Below, piece by piece: positions 1 through 10,109 of a stretch of DNA of 64,000 nucleotides. Under the pieces are notes generated by a model. It made no database searches and was not told where the DNA came from. It was given only the letters and a program-made list of their open reading frames with translations. The first letter of the stretch is position 1. Each line of letters starts with the position of its first letter. The stretch comes from Burkholderia sp. D-99 (GTDB lineage Bacteria; Pseudomonadota; Gammaproteobacteria; Burkholderiales; Burkholderiaceae), in the NCBI RefSeq assembly GCF_011605345.1, contig NZ_JAAOXM010000002.1, forward strand, positions 248,001 through 312,000, in the 5' to 3' direction. A program made the translations under genes and the position numbers.

Positions 1-492
1 CCAGCCGAACTCGACGCCGAACACGAGCGGCGGCAGCGCCAGATAGCACCACAGCGGCGGATGCTGCGGGAGCAGCGCCGCGAAGATGCTGCCGTACCAG
101 ATCGCCGTCTTCGGGTTGCTGAGCTGGGTCGTGAGGCCCGTCCAGAACGACTTGCGCGCGCTGCCGCCGGCCAGCGCCTGCGGATCGTCCATCGCGATCG
201 GCCGGTCGGCGCCGCGCCAGATCTTCGACGCCATGTAGATCAGGTACGCGCCGCCCGCCACCTTGAGGCCCACATACAGCCATTCGACGGCCTGCAGCAG
301 CGTATAGAGCCCGGCCAGCGCGACGCCGCCGAACACGATGCCGCCGATGCCCATGCCGAGCGCGGTGGCGAGCCCGTCGCGGCGCGACAGCCCGATCGAA
401 TTGCGGGCAACCAGCACGAAGCTCGGGCCCGGGATCATCGCGCCGAGAAACAGCGCAGCCAGGATGGCGAGTACGGCAGCCGATGCAGTCAT
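1..492 (-). CDS. LysE/RhtB-family amino-acid exporter (3' end outside window)
   Basis: Reads MTASAAVLAILAALFLGAMI at the N-terminus, followed by the 'PGPSFVLVARNS' stretch typical of LysE/RhtB exporters (family consensus PGP near residue 20) and several hydrophobic membrane segments. The family exports amino acids or their analogues through the inner membrane. The start was chosen because an AGGAGAT-like ribosome site (reverse strand, about 495-505) lies just upstream of this ATG. 164 codons are visible and the frame is still open at base 1, so roughly the last 40-50 residues are missing. Transcribed away from the acetyltransferase that follows. The substrate cannot be told from sequence. Confidence 0.85.
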   Translation of the reverse strand, partial: MTASAAVLAILAALFLGAMIPGPSFVLVARNSIGLSRRDGLATALGMGIGGIVFGGVALAGLYTLLQAVEWLYVGLKVAGGAYLIYMASKIWRGADRPIAMDDPQALAGGSARKSFWTGLTTQLSNPKTAIWYGSIFAALLPQHPPLWCYLALPPLVFGVEFGW

Positions 493-643
493 CGAAATCT
501 CCTTGGTGAGCGACGCCGAATCGCCGACGCCTGCGTGTCGCTTCCGACGGTCGAGCCGCTGATTCTGGCACGCTTTGCGCATGGCCGAAAGCCGCGTTGC
601 GCTGCTATGCTGGCCCTCTTTCCCGCCATTCGCGCCGCCCACC

Positions 644-1108
644 ATGATCGAGATCCGCGCCGCCCGCTATCCCGACGACGCCCGCGTCGTCGAGGCGATC
701 TTCCGCGAGTACATCGCGAGCCCGACCGTCAGCCTCGCATTCCAGGACTACGAGCCCGAGATCGCCGCACTGCCCGGCAAGTACGCGGCGCCGCGCGGGC
801 GGCTGCTGCTCGCGTGGCACGGCGAGCGCGCGGTGGGCTGCGCGGCGTTTCGCGAGATCGACGGCACGACGTGCGAAATGAAGCGCGTCTATGTGCGCCC
901 CGAAGCGCGCGGGCTGAACGTCGGCCGCCAGCTCGTCGAACGGCTGCTGCTCGACGCGAAGGCGGCCGGCTATGCGCGCATGTGTCTCGACGTGCTGCCC
1001 GAGTTCGTGGCCGCGAGGCAACTGTATGCGTCGCTCGGCTTCACGCCCGCGCCGCCGGTCACGTTCAATCCGGTGCCGGGCACCGAATTTCTCGGGCGGG
1101 ATCTGTAG
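644..1108 (+). CDS. GNAT-family N-acetyltransferase
   Basis: A 154-residue single-domain GNAT protein beginning MIEIRAARYPDDARVVEAIF. The beta4 strand 'CEMKRVYVRPEARGLNVGRQL' area carries the acetyl-CoA pyrophosphate loop (consensus R/Q-x-x-G-x-G/A, here R-G-L-N-V-G), and 'ARQLYASLGF' gives the usual C-terminal helix and strand. GNAT enzymes transfer an acetyl group from acetyl-CoA to an amine of a small molecule or protein; the acceptor is unknown. An in-frame start at 575 exists but adds 23 residues unlike the family; the start at 644 fits the family N-terminus. Divergent from the LysE gene, so 493-643 should contain both promoters. Confidence 0.85.
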   Translation: MIEIRAARYPDDARVVEAIFREYIASPTVSLAFQDYEPEIAALPGKYAAPRGRLLLAWHGERAVGCAAFREIDGTTCEMKRVYVRPEARGLNVGRQLVERLLLDAKAAGYARMCLDVLPEFVAARQLYASLGFTPAPPVTFNPVPGTEFLGRDL

Positions 1109-1156
1109 CCCTGCGCGATCGGCACCCCCCTCCTTCTTTTAACCGGACACCCCGTC

Positions 1157-1983
<827 letters not shown>

Positions 1984-2076
1984 CTACCATAAGCGCTCGC
2001 CGTCGCGCGACCGTGCGCCGGCATCGCACGCGGCTCGCCCGCCCGTTCCCTCGCTGCACCCGCACAGGAGGACGTC

Positions 2077-3456
2077 ATGACGCAACACTTCGACGCGATC
2101 GTCATCGGCACCGGGCAAGCCGGGCCGCCACTCGCCGCGCGGCTGTCCGCCGCCGGGATGAAGGTCGCGATCATCGAGCGCGGCCGCTTCGGCGGCACCT
2201 GCGTGAACACCGGCTGCATTCCGACCAAGACGCTGATCGCGAGCGCGTACGCCGCGCACCTCGCGCGGCGGGCCGCCGAATACGGCGTGTCGGTCGGCGG
2301 CCCCGTCACCGTCGACATGAAAGCCGTGAAGGCGCGCAAGGACCAGATCTCCGGCCGCTCGAACCACGGCGTCGAGCAATGGGTGCGCGGGCTCGCGAAC
2401 ACCACCGTGTTCCAGGGTCACGCCCGCTTCGAGCGCGCCGATGCGGTGCGCGTGGGCGACGCACTGCTCGAAGCGGAACGCATCTTCATCAACGTCGGCG
2501 GGCGCGCACAGGTGCCTGCGATGCCGGGCCTCGACACGGTGCCGTACCTGACCAACTCGACGATGATGGACGTCGACTTCCTGCCCGAGCATCTCGTGAT
2601 CGTCGGCGGCAGCTATGTCGGGCTCGAATTCGGCCAGATGTATCGCCGCTTCGGGTCGCAGGTCACGATCGTCGAGAAGGGCTCGCGCCTGATCCGCCGC
2701 GAGGACGAGGACGTGTCGCAAGCCGTGCGCGAAATCCTCGAAAACGAAGGGATCGACGTGCAGCTCGACGCGACCTGCCTGAACGCACGGCGCGACGGCA
2801 CCGGCATCGCGGTCGGCCTCGACTGCGCCGGCGGCGGCCGCGAGGTCGCGGGCTCGCACCTGCTGCTCGCGGTCGGACGCGTGCCGAACACCGACGATCT
2901 CGGGCTCGATCGTGCGGGCATCGCGACCGACGCGCGCGGCTATATCGAGGTCGACGAGCAGTTGCGCACGAACGTGCCCGGCATCTGGGCGCTCGGCGAC
3001 TGCAACGGGCGCGGCGCGTTCACGCATACCGCGTACAACGACTACGAGATCGTCGCGGCCAACCTGCTCGACAACGATCCGCGCAAGGTGTCCGACCGCA
3101 TCACGGCGTACGCGATGTATATCGATCCGCCGCTCGGCCGCGTCGGCATGACGCTCGCGGAAGCGAAGCAGACGGGCCGCCGGCTGCTTGTCGGCACGCG
3201 CCCGATGACGCGCGTCGGCCGCGCGGTGGAAAAAGGCGAGAGCCAGGGTTTCATGAAGGTGATCGTCGACGCGGACAGCCATGCGATCCTCGGCGCGTCG
3301 ATCCTCGGCGTGACGGGTGACGAAGTCGTGCACGGGATGCTCGACGTGATGGCCGCGGGCGCGCCGTACACGACGATCAGCCGCGCGATGCACATCCACC
3401 CGACCGTCTCGGAGCTCGTGCCGACGCTGCTTCAGGATCTGCATCCAGTCGAATGA
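2077..3456 (+). CDS. FAD-dependent pyridine nucleotide-disulfide oxidoreductase (mercuric-reductase-like)
   Basis: 459 residues with the complete layout of class I flavoprotein disulfide reductases: N-terminal FAD Rossmann motif 'VIGTGQAGPPLAARL', redox-active disulfide 'GGTCVNTGCIPTK' (C-x4-C, about residues 43-48), NAD(P) Rossmann motif 'VIVGGSYVGLEFGQMY' (about 175-190), 'ALGDCNG' for the FAD ribityl chain, and the C-terminal interface 'HIHPTVSELVP' with the catalytic His-Glu pair. The family covers mercuric reductase, lipoamide dehydrogenase and relatives. There is no N-terminal HMA domain, C-terminal vicinal cysteine pair or mer gene nearby, so true mercury reduction is unlikely; the substrate is open. 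A GGAGG-type site precedes the ATG. Confidence 0.88.
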   Translation: MTQHFDAIVIGTGQAGPPLAARLSAAGMKVAIIERGRFGGTCVNTGCIPTKTLIASAYAAHLARRAAEYGVSVGGPVTVDMKAVKARKDQISGRSNHGVEQWVRGLANTTVFQGHARFERADAVRVGDALLEAERIFINVGGRAQVPAMPGLDTVPYLTNSTMMDVDFLPEHLVIVGGSYVGLEFGQMYRRFGSQVTIVEKGSRLIRREDEDVSQAVREILENEGIDVQLDATCLNARRDGTGIAVGLDCAGGGREVAGSHLLLAVGRVPNTDDLGLDRAGIATDARGYIEVDEQLRTNVPGIWALGDCNGRGAFTHTAYNDYEIVAANLLDNDPRKVSDRITAYAMYIDPPLGRVGMTLAEAKQTGRRLLVGTRPMTRVGRAVEKGESQGFMKVIVDADSHAILGASILGVTGDEVVHGMLDVMAAGAPYTTISRAMHIHPTVSELVPTLLQDLHPVE

Positions 3457-3558
3457 CGCGCCGCCTGACGGGCGGCCGCGCGCGGGTGTCGCAGCAGTGT
3501 CACTGCGGTGCCGGGCGGTATGCGAAGATGGCCGCTCGCCACGACACCCGGGAGCGCC

Positions 3559-4461
3559 ATGGACCGCCTGCAAGCGATGCAGATCTACGTACAGATCGTC
3601 GAACGCGGCAACTTCACGCAGGCCGCCGACGCGCTGCAACTGCATCGGCCGGCCGTGACGAAAGCCGTGCAGCAGCTCGAACAGGAACTCGGCGTGCGGC
3701 TGCTGAACCGCAGCACGCGCCGCGTCAGCGTGACCGCCGAAGGCGAGGCGTTCCATGCGCGCTGCGTGCAGTTGCTCGGCAGCATCGACGACGCGTTCGC
3801 GTCGTTCCCGAAACAGCGCGCGATGCCGAAAGGCCGGTTGCGCGTCGACATCGCGCTCGCGCTGGCGAAGACGGTCGTGATTCCGGCACTGCCCGATTTC
3901 CAGCAGCGCTATCCGCAGATCGAGCTCGTGCTCGGCGCGAGCGACCAGCCGGTCGACCTGATCAGCGAAGGCATCGACTGCGTCGTGCGGGTCGGCACGC
4001 TGAAGGATTCGAGCATGGTCGCGCGCACGGTCGGCGCGGTGCCGATGGTCACGTGCGCGTCGCCCGCCTATGTCTCCCGCCACGGTTTGCCGCGTACGCT
4101 CGACGACCTGCGAGCGCATCGTGCCGTCAACTTCTTTACCGGCAGCAATCGCCGCGTGCTCGAATGGACGTTCCGCCCGCACGGCGAAACGGTCGCGGTA
4201 AAGCTCGCGAGCAGCCTGCTCACGGACAACTCGGAAGCGCTGCTGTCCTGCGGGCTGGCCGGCCTCGGCATCGTGCATGCGTTGCGGCCCGCACTGCAGC
4301 CGAGCATCGACTCGGGCCTGCTGATCGAACTGCTGCCCGGCGTGCCTGCCGTGCCAAAGCCGGTTTCGGTGCTGTACCCGAACCGCGCGCATCTGCCCGA
4401 CAAGGTGCGCGCCTTCATCGACTGGCTGACCGAGCTGTTTGCGCGGCGTTATCCGGCGTAG
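3559..4461 (+). CDS. LysR-family transcriptional regulator
   Basis: 300 residues. N-terminal winged HTH 'FTQAADALQLHRPAVTKAVQ' (about 18-37), then 'LGVRLLNRSTRRVSVTAEG', typical of the CrgA/AaeR-like LysR subgroup, and a C-terminal effector-binding domain. The start at 3559 follows GGGAGCGCC and gives the usual MDRLQAMQIYVQIVE beginning; an earlier in-frame ATG at 3508 is less likely. It is followed in the same direction by a reductase gene from which it is separated by a 25-bp inverted repeat, so it probably controls that gene and/or itself. Effector unknown. Confidence 0.88.
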   Translation: MDRLQAMQIYVQIVERGNFTQAADALQLHRPAVTKAVQQLEQELGVRLLNRSTRRVSVTAEGEAFHARCVQLLGSIDDAFASFPKQRAMPKGRLRVDIALALAKTVVIPALPDFQQRYPQIELVLGASDQPVDLISEGIDCVVRVGTLKDSSMVARTVGAVPMVTCASPAYVSRHGLPRTLDDLRAHRAVNFFTGSNRRVLEWTFRPHGETVAVKLASSLLTDNSEALLSCGLAGLGIVHALRPALQPSIDSGLLIELLPGVPAVPKPVSVLYPNRAHLPDKVRAFIDWLTELFARRYPA

Positions 4462-4475
4462 AACAGGTGCGCGTC

Positions 4476-4500
4476 GATTGTTATTCTTCGAATAACAATC
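4476..4500. promoter_or_regulatory. Perfect 25-bp inverted repeat upstream of the reductase gene
   Basis: Arms GATTGTTATTC and GAATAACAATC flank a three-base TTC centre; all 11 pairs match. It lies 15 bases past the LysR stop and 84 bases before the reductase ATG. It is AT-rich in GC-rich surroundings, is not followed by a T-run, and contains LysR-type T-N11-A spacing, so an operator is more likely than a terminator. Confidence 0.7.
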
Positions 4501-4584
4501 AATGATCCGGCCGTGCGTTTATCCGGCACGGGTACCCGCCTACAGTGCTCCTTCATCGACACCCGTTCATTGAAGGAGCCATCC

Positions 4585-5574
4585 ATGTCCCGCATCGTTC
4601 GTTTCCACCGCATCGGCGGCCCTGAAGTCCTGCAGATCGACGACGTCGACGTGCCCGCGCCGGGCCCCGATGAAATCCAGCTGCGCGTGAAGGCGATCGG
4701 CCTCAATCGCGCGGAAGTCATGTACCGCAGCGGCGAATACACGTTCATGCCGCGCCTCCCCGCGGCGCTCGGCTACGAGGCAGCGGGCATCGTCGCGACG
4801 GTCGGCCGCAACGTGACGGCGTTCGCCGAAGGCGATGCGGTGAGCGTCGTGCCGGCGTTCTCGTTCGCCGACTACGGGATGTACGGCGAGCTCGTCAACG
4901 TGCCCGCGCATGCGGTGGTCAGGCATCCGGACAGCCTCTCCTTCGAGGAAGCAGCCGCGACGTGGATGATGTTCGTCACGGCCTGGGGCGCGCTGATCGA
5001 ACTCGGCGGGCTGCGGCGCGGCGACGCGGTGCTGATCGGCGCCGCGTCGAGCAGCGTCGGACAAGCGGCGATCCAGGTCGCGAACTACGCCGGCGCGGTG
5101 CCGATCGCGCTGACGCGCAGCGAATCGAAGCGTCAGGCGCTGCTCGACGCGGGCGCGCAGCACGTGATCGTCGGCAGCCCCGCCGACCTGCCGCAGCGCG
5201 TGGCGGACATCACCGGCGGCACCGGTGTGCGCCTCGTGTTCGATCCGGTCGGCGGCCCGGACGCGGCGAACCTGCTGCGCGCGCTGGCCACGAACGGCAC
5301 GTTCTTCCAGTACGGGGCGCTCGACACGCGCGACATCCCGGTGCCCGTGATGGACCTGCTCGCACGCCACCTGACGCTGCGCGGCTACGAGCTGTTCGAG
5401 ATCACCGGCGACGCGCAGCGGCTCGAGCGCGCGAAGCGCTTCATCGTCGACGGGCTCGCGGCCGGCGCACTGAAGCCGCTGATCGATCGCACGTTCGCGT
5501 TCGACGACATCGTGCAAGCGCATCGATACATGGAAGCCGGTGCGCAGGTCGGGAAGATCGTCGTCACGGTCTGA
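4585..5574 (+). CDS. Zinc-type alcohol dehydrogenase / quinone-oxidoreductase-like MDR protein
   Basis: 329 residues of the medium-chain dehydrogenase/reductase superfamily. The N-terminal GroES-like domain includes 'IGLNRAEVMYRSGEY' and 'ALGYEAAGIVATVG'; the nucleotide domain has 'VLIGAASSSVGQAAIQVANY' (NADPH-binding A-x-x-x-x-V-G, about 147-166). It lacks the Cys/His zinc ligands of classical alcohol dehydrogenases at the usual positions, so it belongs with the zinc-free quinone oxidoreductase group that reduces quinones or enones with NADPH. The start is set by GAAGGAGCC eight bases upstream. Probably regulated by the preceding LysR through the inverted repeat at 4476-4500. Confidence 0.85.
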   Translation: MSRIVRFHRIGGPEVLQIDDVDVPAPGPDEIQLRVKAIGLNRAEVMYRSGEYTFMPRLPAALGYEAAGIVATVGRNVTAFAEGDAVSVVPAFSFADYGMYGELVNVPAHAVVRHPDSLSFEEAAATWMMFVTAWGALIELGGLRRGDAVLIGAASSSVGQAAIQVANYAGAVPIALTRSESKRQALLDAGAQHVIVGSPADLPQRVADITGGTGVRLVFDPVGGPDAANLLRALATNGTFFQYGALDTRDIPVPVMDLLARHLTLRGYELFEITGDAQRLERAKRFIVDGLAAGALKPLIDRTFAFDDIVQAHRYMEAGAQVGKIVVTV

Positions 5575-5589
5575 AGGGTGTCGAGCGGA

Positions 5590-5628
5590 CGGCGGGCGGG
5601 CCCGTTGCAAGCGACGCCCCGCCCGCCG
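5590..5628. terminator. GC-rich hairpin between convergent genes
   Basis: Arms CGGCGGGCGGG (5590-5600) and CCCGCCCGCCG (5618-5628) pair perfectly over 11 bases around a 17-base loop. It sits in the 59-base gap between the converging reductase and SDR genes and could act as a bidirectional transcription end. No T-run follows. Confidence 0.55.
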
Positions 5629-5633
5629 CCCGC

Positions 5634-6527
5634 TCAGCCTTCGAAATACCGCGGCCGGTCGATATCGGCCAGCAGCCCCGGCTGCGTCGGCGCCCAGTCG
5701 AGCGATGCACGCGTGCGCTCGCTCGTTGCCGGCGCATCCATCCCCGCGAACATCGCGAACCAGCCGAAGTGCTCGGCGGCTTCAGCCGCCGTTTTCGCGA
5801 CGACCGGCACGTCGAGCCGCCGGCCGATCACGTCCGCGATGTCGCGGAACGGCACGCCCGTATCGTCGACCGCGTGATAGCGCGCACCGGCCACGCCGCG
5901 CTCGACCGCGAGCCGGTACACGCGCGCCGCATCGAGCCGGTGCACGGCAGGCCAGCGATTGCTGCCATCGCCGACAAAGGCCGATACCCCCTTTTCCCTC
6001 GCAAACGCGATCAGGCGCGGCACGAAGCCGTGATCGCCGTCGCCGTGCACGGACGGCGGCAGGCGCACGACCGACGCGTGCACGCCGCGCGCTTCCAGCG
6101 CGACCGCGGTCGCCTCCGACGCACGCGGATAGGTGGACGACACCGGCACGTGCGGATCGTCTTCCGTCGCCGCGCGCCCGGGCGCGACGAGCGCGAGACC
6201 CGACGTGACGACCAGCGGCCGCGCCGAGCCCGCGAGTACCGCGCCGATCGTCTCGATCGCGCGACGGTCGAGCTCGCAGTTCTGCGCGAAGCGCGAGAAG
6301 TCGTGATTGAATCCCGTATGGATCACCGCATCGGCGGCTTCGGCGCCGCGCGTGAGGCTGTCGAGGTCCTCCAGCGACCCGCGATGGACGTCGGCGCCAG
6401 CCGCCGCAACCGACGCGGCGGCCGCGTCGGACCGCGCGAGACCGAGCACCGAGTGCCCGGCGGCAACGAGTTCGGCAACCACGGCGGAGCCGACGAATCC
6501 CGACGCTCCAGTAACAAAGACACGCAT
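5634..6527 (-). CDS. NAD(P)-dependent SDR / epimerase-like oxidoreductase
   Basis: 297 residues of the extended (atypical) short-chain dehydrogenase group. The N-terminus [20 protein letters not shown] is the dinucleotide-binding Rossmann motif (TGASGFVG). '[19 protein letters not shown]' carries a Y-x3-[ES] active-site region, where the usual lysine of Y-x3-K appears to be replaced, a feature of the atypical subgroup. The start at 6527 is the first ATG that gives an intact Rossmann strand and is preceded by AGGAGG. Divergent from an XRE regulator across a short gap holding a palindrome, a pattern often seen for regulator-target pairs. Substrate unknown. Confidence 0.82.
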   Translation of the reverse strand: MRVFVTGASGFVGSAVVAELVAAGHSVLGLARSDAAAASVAAAGADVHRGSLEDLDSLTRGAEAADAVIHTGFNHDFSRFAQNCELDRRAIETIGAVLAGSARPLVVTSGLALVAPGRAATEDDPHVPVSSTYPRASEATAVALEARGVHASVVRLPPSVHGDGDHGFVPRLIAFAREKGVSAFVGDGSNRWPAVHRLDAARVYRLAVERGVAGARYHAVDDTGVPFRDIADVIGRRLDVPVVAKTAAEAAEHFGWFAMFAGMDAPATSERTRASLDWAPTQPGLLADIDRPRYFEG

Positions 6528-6595
6528 GTTCAGCACCTCCTGATGGCATGGAGGATTACTATCTGTCGACGGCCGCTCGCGGTGAAGACGTGACG

Positions 6596-6609
6596 GTTTA
6601 CCGGTAAAC
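6596..6609. promoter_or_regulatory. Palindrome GTTTACCGGTAAAC between the SDR and XRE genes
   Basis: A perfect 14-base palindrome 14 bases before the XRE gene start and in the shared 95-base divergent promoter region. A likely operator for the adjacent XRE regulator, by position only. Confidence 0.5.
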
Positions 6610-6622
6610 GAACTAACAGGAT

Positions 6623-7492
6623 ATGGCCGACGCCCCCGACAACCTGCTCGGCGCGTACCTGCGGGACCGCCGCGAGAAACTCGACCCGGCCGCGCTCGGG
6701 CTGCCGGCCACGCGCCGCCGCACGCCGGGCCTGCGGCGCGAGGAAGTCGCGCAGCGCGCGCACGTGAGCGCCGCGTGGTACACGTGGCTCGAACAGGGGC
6801 GCGGCGGCGCGCCGTCGGCCGACGTACTCGACCGGCTCGCCCGCGCGCTGCTGCTGAACGACGCAGAACGCGAGCACCTGTTCCTGATCGGTGTCGGCCA
6901 TCCGCCCGAGGTGCGCTATCACGCACCGGCCAGCGTGACGCCGCGCCTGCAGAACGTGCTCGACTCGCTCGATGCGAGCCCCGCGATCGTGCGCACCGCG
7001 ACCTGGGACGTCGTCGCATGGAACGTCGCCGCGGCCGCGACGCTGACCGACTATGCGACGCTGCCGCCGCCCGCGCGCAACATCCTGCGGCTGATCTTCG
7101 TCGACGACGGCGTGCGCAACGCCCAGCCGAACTGGGAACGCGTCGCGCGCTTCGCGGTGGGCGCGTTTCGCGCGGACGTCGCGCGCGGCGGCGCGACGCA
7201 GGCCGTGCAGGCATTCGTCGACGAGATGCGGGCAACGAGCGCCGAATTCGATGCGATGTGGCGCGACCACGATATCCATGCGCACGACGAAAGCACGAAG
7301 GAAATCCGCCATCCGCAGGCCGGCCGGATCGCGCTCGACTATTCGGCGTTCTCGGTCACGGGCCGCCCCGACCTGAGCCTCGTGATCTTCACGCCCGCGA
7401 CGCCGGCCGACCGCGCGCGCATTCGAGCACTCGTCGCGGCCCGCGAACACGCGGGAGAACGGCAGGGAGAACAGCGCGCGCCGGCAGCCTGA
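6623..7492 (+). CDS. XRE-family regulator with MmyB-like ligand-binding domain
   Basis: 289 residues. N-terminal lambda-repressor-type HTH '[25 protein letters not shown]' region (about 35-60), preceded by the '[12 protein letters not shown]' signature of this actinobacterial/proteobacterial group, then a C-terminal MmyB-like PAS-type pocket ('[19 protein letters not shown]') that in relatives binds fatty-acid-like ligands. Such regulators usually repress a divergently transcribed dehydrogenase, matching the SDR gene here. Start ATG follows AACAGGA. Confidence 0.88.
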   Translation: MADAPDNLLGAYLRDRREKLDPAALGLPATRRRTPGLRREEVAQRAHVSAAWYTWLEQGRGGAPSADVLDRLARALLLNDAEREHLFLIGVGHPPEVRYHAPASVTPRLQNVLDSLDASPAIVRTATWDVVAWNVAAAATLTDYATLPPPARNILRLIFVDDGVRNAQPNWERVARFAVGAFRADVARGGATQAVQAFVDEMRATSAEFDAMWRDHDIHAHDESTKEIRHPQAGRIALDYSAFSVTGRPDLSLVIFTPATPADRARIRALVAAREHAGERQGEQRAPAA

Positions 7493-7690
7493 CGACGCGT
7501 GACATCCGCCGCTAGTTCCCCCTTGCCCCCGCCCCGCCAGCCACGCCCATCCGGCCCCCGTCGCCTCGCGCGAATCCATCGCATTCCGCACTGATTCCCA
7601 GTCGAATATTTAATTTTCTCCTGGCGTAGCGCGCGCTTACCCTTTCGGCATCGCATCACTGGGCCACCGGCCCCTCCCTGGAGCATCCCG

Positions 7691-8920
7691 ATGTCCGATC
7701 CCGGCACCGCGCAAGCTGTCCGCCGCCCGCATGCGGCTTCCGTGTCCTATGGCGCGCTCGCGCTGCTGGTGCTGGCCGGCCTCAACCTGCGTCCGTTCCT
7801 GACCGCGTTCGGCCCCGTGCTCGACATCGTGCGCGCCGACACGGGCCTCGGCTTTCGCGCGGCCGCGCTGCTGACCACGCTGCCGTTCGTGCTGATGGGG
7901 GTCGTCGCCGGGATCGGTGTCGGACTCGCGCGACGCGTCGGCGAGCAACGCGCGCTGTCCGTCGCGCTGGCACTGATCGCAGCAGGCTGCACGGCGCGCC
8001 TGTGGACCGGCGGCAGCGCCGGCCTGATCGCGACGGCCATCGTCGCGGGCGCCGGTGTCGCCGTGGTCCAGGCGCTCGTGCCCGGCCTCGCGAAGCGCTG
8101 GTTCGCCGGCCGGCTGCCGCTCGCGATGGGCCTCTATTCGGCCGCGCTGGTCGGCGGCGGCGCATTCGGCGCGGTCGCGAGCCCGTGGCTCGCCGCGCAC
8201 GGCGGCTGGCATCTCGCGCTCGCCGTGTGGGCCGTGCCGGCACTCGTCACGCTCGCGCTGTGGCGCGCGAAAGCGCCGCGCGACGCCGTGCACGCCGCAG
8301 CGGCGTCGGCGCCGCTCACCGCGTTCGCCCGCATTCCGCGTGCGTGGCAGCTCGCGCTGTTCTTCGGGCTCAGCAACAGCGGCTACGCCAGCCTCGTCGC
8401 ATGGCTGCCCGCGTTCTACCGCAGCATCGGCATGAGCCCGCAAGCGAGCGGCAACCTGCTCGCATGGATGGCGCTGTTCCAGGCGACCGGTGCACTCGCG
8501 ATGCCGTTGCTCGCGAAACGTTCGCCCGACCGCCGTGCCGTGCTGTGGCTCACGCTCGCGCTGCAGGCGGCCGGCTTCGCCGGGTTCGCGACGCTGCCCG
8601 CGTTCGCGCCGTGGTTCTGGGTCGCGAGCGTCGGCCTCGGGCTCGGCGGCTTCTTCTCGATGAGCCTGATCGTCACGCTCGACCACCTGCCCGATGCGCG
8701 GCTCGCAGGCGCGCTCGCCGCGTTCGTGCAGGGCATCGGCTTCCTGACCGTCGCGGCGAGCCCCTGGCTGATCGGCTGGCTGCGCGACGCAGGCGGCGGC
8801 TTCGCGATCGCATGGTGGATGCATCTCGGCGTGATCGCCGCGATGGCCGCACTGAACGCCGCGTTCTCGCCCGCCGGCTACCGGCACAGCATGGTGCGCA
8901 TCACCGGCGCCGCCCGCTAA
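7691..8920 (+). CDS. MFS transporter, CynX/NimT (cyanate transporter-like) family
   Basis: 409 residues with about 12 hydrophobic membrane segments. 'ALLVLAGLNLRPFLTAFGPVL' in the first helix (the LNLRP motif) is characteristic of the CynX/NimT/YycB branch. Known members carry cyanate or 2-nitroimidazole. No cyanase gene is adjacent, so the substrate stays open. Spaced 198 bases from the XRE gene and followed by a strong hairpin at 8937-8970, so it is probably monocistronic. The intergenic region 7493-7690 shows no other gene. Confidence 0.85.
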   Translation: MSDPGTAQAVRRPHAASVSYGALALLVLAGLNLRPFLTAFGPVLDIVRADTGLGFRAAALLTTLPFVLMGVVAGIGVGLARRVGEQRALSVALALIAAGCTARLWTGGSAGLIATAIVAGAGVAVVQALVPGLAKRWFAGRLPLAMGLYSAALVGGGAFGAVASPWLAAHGGWHLALAVWAVPALVTLALWRAKAPRDAVHAAAASAPLTAFARIPRAWQLALFFGLSNSGYASLVAWLPAFYRSIGMSPQASGNLLAWMALFQATGALAMPLLAKRSPDRRAVLWLTLALQAAGFAGFATLPAFAPWFWVASVGLGLGGFFSMSLIVTLDHLPDARLAGALAAFVQGIGFLTVAASPWLIGWLRDAGGGFAIAWWMHLGVIAAMAALNAAFSPAGYRHSMVRITGAAR

Positions 8921-8936
8921 AACCCCCTTCGAATCC

Positions 8937-8970
8937 GGACGCTTCGCCGGCCGCTTGCGGCGAAGCGTCC
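8937..8970 (+). terminator. Strong hairpin after the CynX-type MFS gene
   Basis: Arms GGACGCTTCGCC and GGCGAAGCGTCC, perfect over 12 bases with a 10-base loop, starting 17 bases past the stop codon. No T-run, so it may work with Rho or as an mRNA-end stabiliser. Confidence 0.55.
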
Positions 8971-9063
8971 AGCCGCCCGCGCGTGGCCGGGCGCGGGCAG
9001 TCACGCCTGTCGGCCGCCAGTTCGCTTCACCACAAACAACATCGACCGGTATTGGAGACAATC

Positions 9064-9834
9064 ATGAAAAAGCTCGTTCTGGCCATTGCGCTCGCGCTGA
9101 CGGCAGGCGCCGTCGCCGCGAAGGACCCGGCCGTCCTGCGCCTCGGCGTCGACCCCAGCTATGCGCCGTTCGAATCGCTCGCACCCGACGGCAAGCTCGT
9201 CGGCTTCGACATCGATCTCGGCAATGCGATCTGCGAACGGATGAAGGTGCGCTGCGTGTGGGTCGAGAACGCATTCGACGGGATGATCCCGGCGCTGAAG
9301 GCGCGCAAGTTCGACGGCGTGCTGTCGTCGATGAGCGTGACCGAGAAACGCCTCGCGCAGATCGCCTTCACGGACAAGATCAACAACGTTCCGCCCCGGC
9401 TCGTCGCGCGGCGCGGCTCGAACCTGCAGCCGACGCCCGAATCGCTGCAGGGCAAGAGCGTCGGCGTCGAACAGGGATCGACGCAGGAGACTTATGCACG
9501 CACGTACTGGGAGCCGAAGGGCGTGATCGTCCGCACGTACCAGACGCAGGATCTCGTCTACCAGGACCTGCTGTCGGGGCGGCTCGATGCGTCGCTGCAA
9601 TCGTCGGTGCAGGCCGATCTCGGTTTCCTGAAAACCGCGAAGGGCGCGAACTTCGCATTCGCGGGGCCGCCGCTGCACGACCCGAAGACGCTCGGCGTGG
9701 GCTCGGCGATCGGTGTGCGCAAGGATGACGACGCGCTGCGCACACAGATCAACCAGGCACTCGCGAGCCTGATCCAGGACGGGACGTACCAGCGGATCGC
9801 GAAAAAGTATTTTTCATTCGATATCTATAACTGA
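9064..9834 (+). CDS. Periplasmic amino-acid ABC-transporter substrate-binding protein (Lys/Arg/Orn/His type)
   Basis: 256 residues. The signal peptide MKKLVLAIALALTAGAVAA is followed by 'LRLGVDPSYAPFESLAPDGK', 'GFDIDLGNAICERM' and 'DGMIPALKARKFDGVLSSMS', the signature of family 3 solute-binding proteins (HisJ/ArgT-like). These bind cationic amino acids in the periplasm and pass them to an inner-membrane permease. No permease or ATPase gene lies next to it, and a terminator follows directly, so it is an orphan binding protein that must share a transporter elsewhere. The ATG has a GGAGACA site upstream. Confidence 0.9.
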   Translation: MKKLVLAIALALTAGAVAAKDPAVLRLGVDPSYAPFESLAPDGKLVGFDIDLGNAICERMKVRCVWVENAFDGMIPALKARKFDGVLSSMSVTEKRLAQIAFTDKINNVPPRLVARRGSNLQPTPESLQGKSVGVEQGSTQETYARTYWEPKGVIVRTYQTQDLVYQDLLSGRLDASLQSSVQADLGFLKTAKGANFAFAGPPLHDPKTLGVGSAIGVRKDDDALRTQINQALASLIQDGTYQRIAKKYFSFDIYN

Positions 9835-9853
9835 CCGCGGAAGCGGAACACAC

Positions 9854-9889
9854 GAAGGGGCGTGGTACGCGCAAGCACCACGCCCCTTC
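9854..9889 (+). terminator. Intrinsic terminator after the binding-protein gene
   Basis: Arms GAAGGGGCGTGGT and ACCACGCCCCTTC pair perfectly over 13 bases with a 10-base loop, followed by TTC. It lies 20 bases after the stop codon. Confidence 0.75.
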
Positions 9890-10109
9890 TTCACGTTCAC
9901 GACCTGCCGAGGTCGATCGTCGGTCGGCTTTTTCGTAGGACAAACGCAGCGCCCGCCATCCGCACCTCGCGATGCAACGCCATTCCGCGCAAGAAGCCTA
10001 ACCTTTCGTTTTTCCGTTTCCTGAACTGTCTGAAAGAGATCACGATCCGCTGTCTCGCCAGGCGCCCACTGCCGGATCGCGTAGCGTACCGCTCCCGGGA
10101 GAAAACACG

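Noticed and set aside
2077..3456. Mercuric reductase (merA)
   Set aside because: Disulfide motif present but no HMA domain, no C-terminal cysteine pair and no mer genes nearby; kept as a general flavoprotein.
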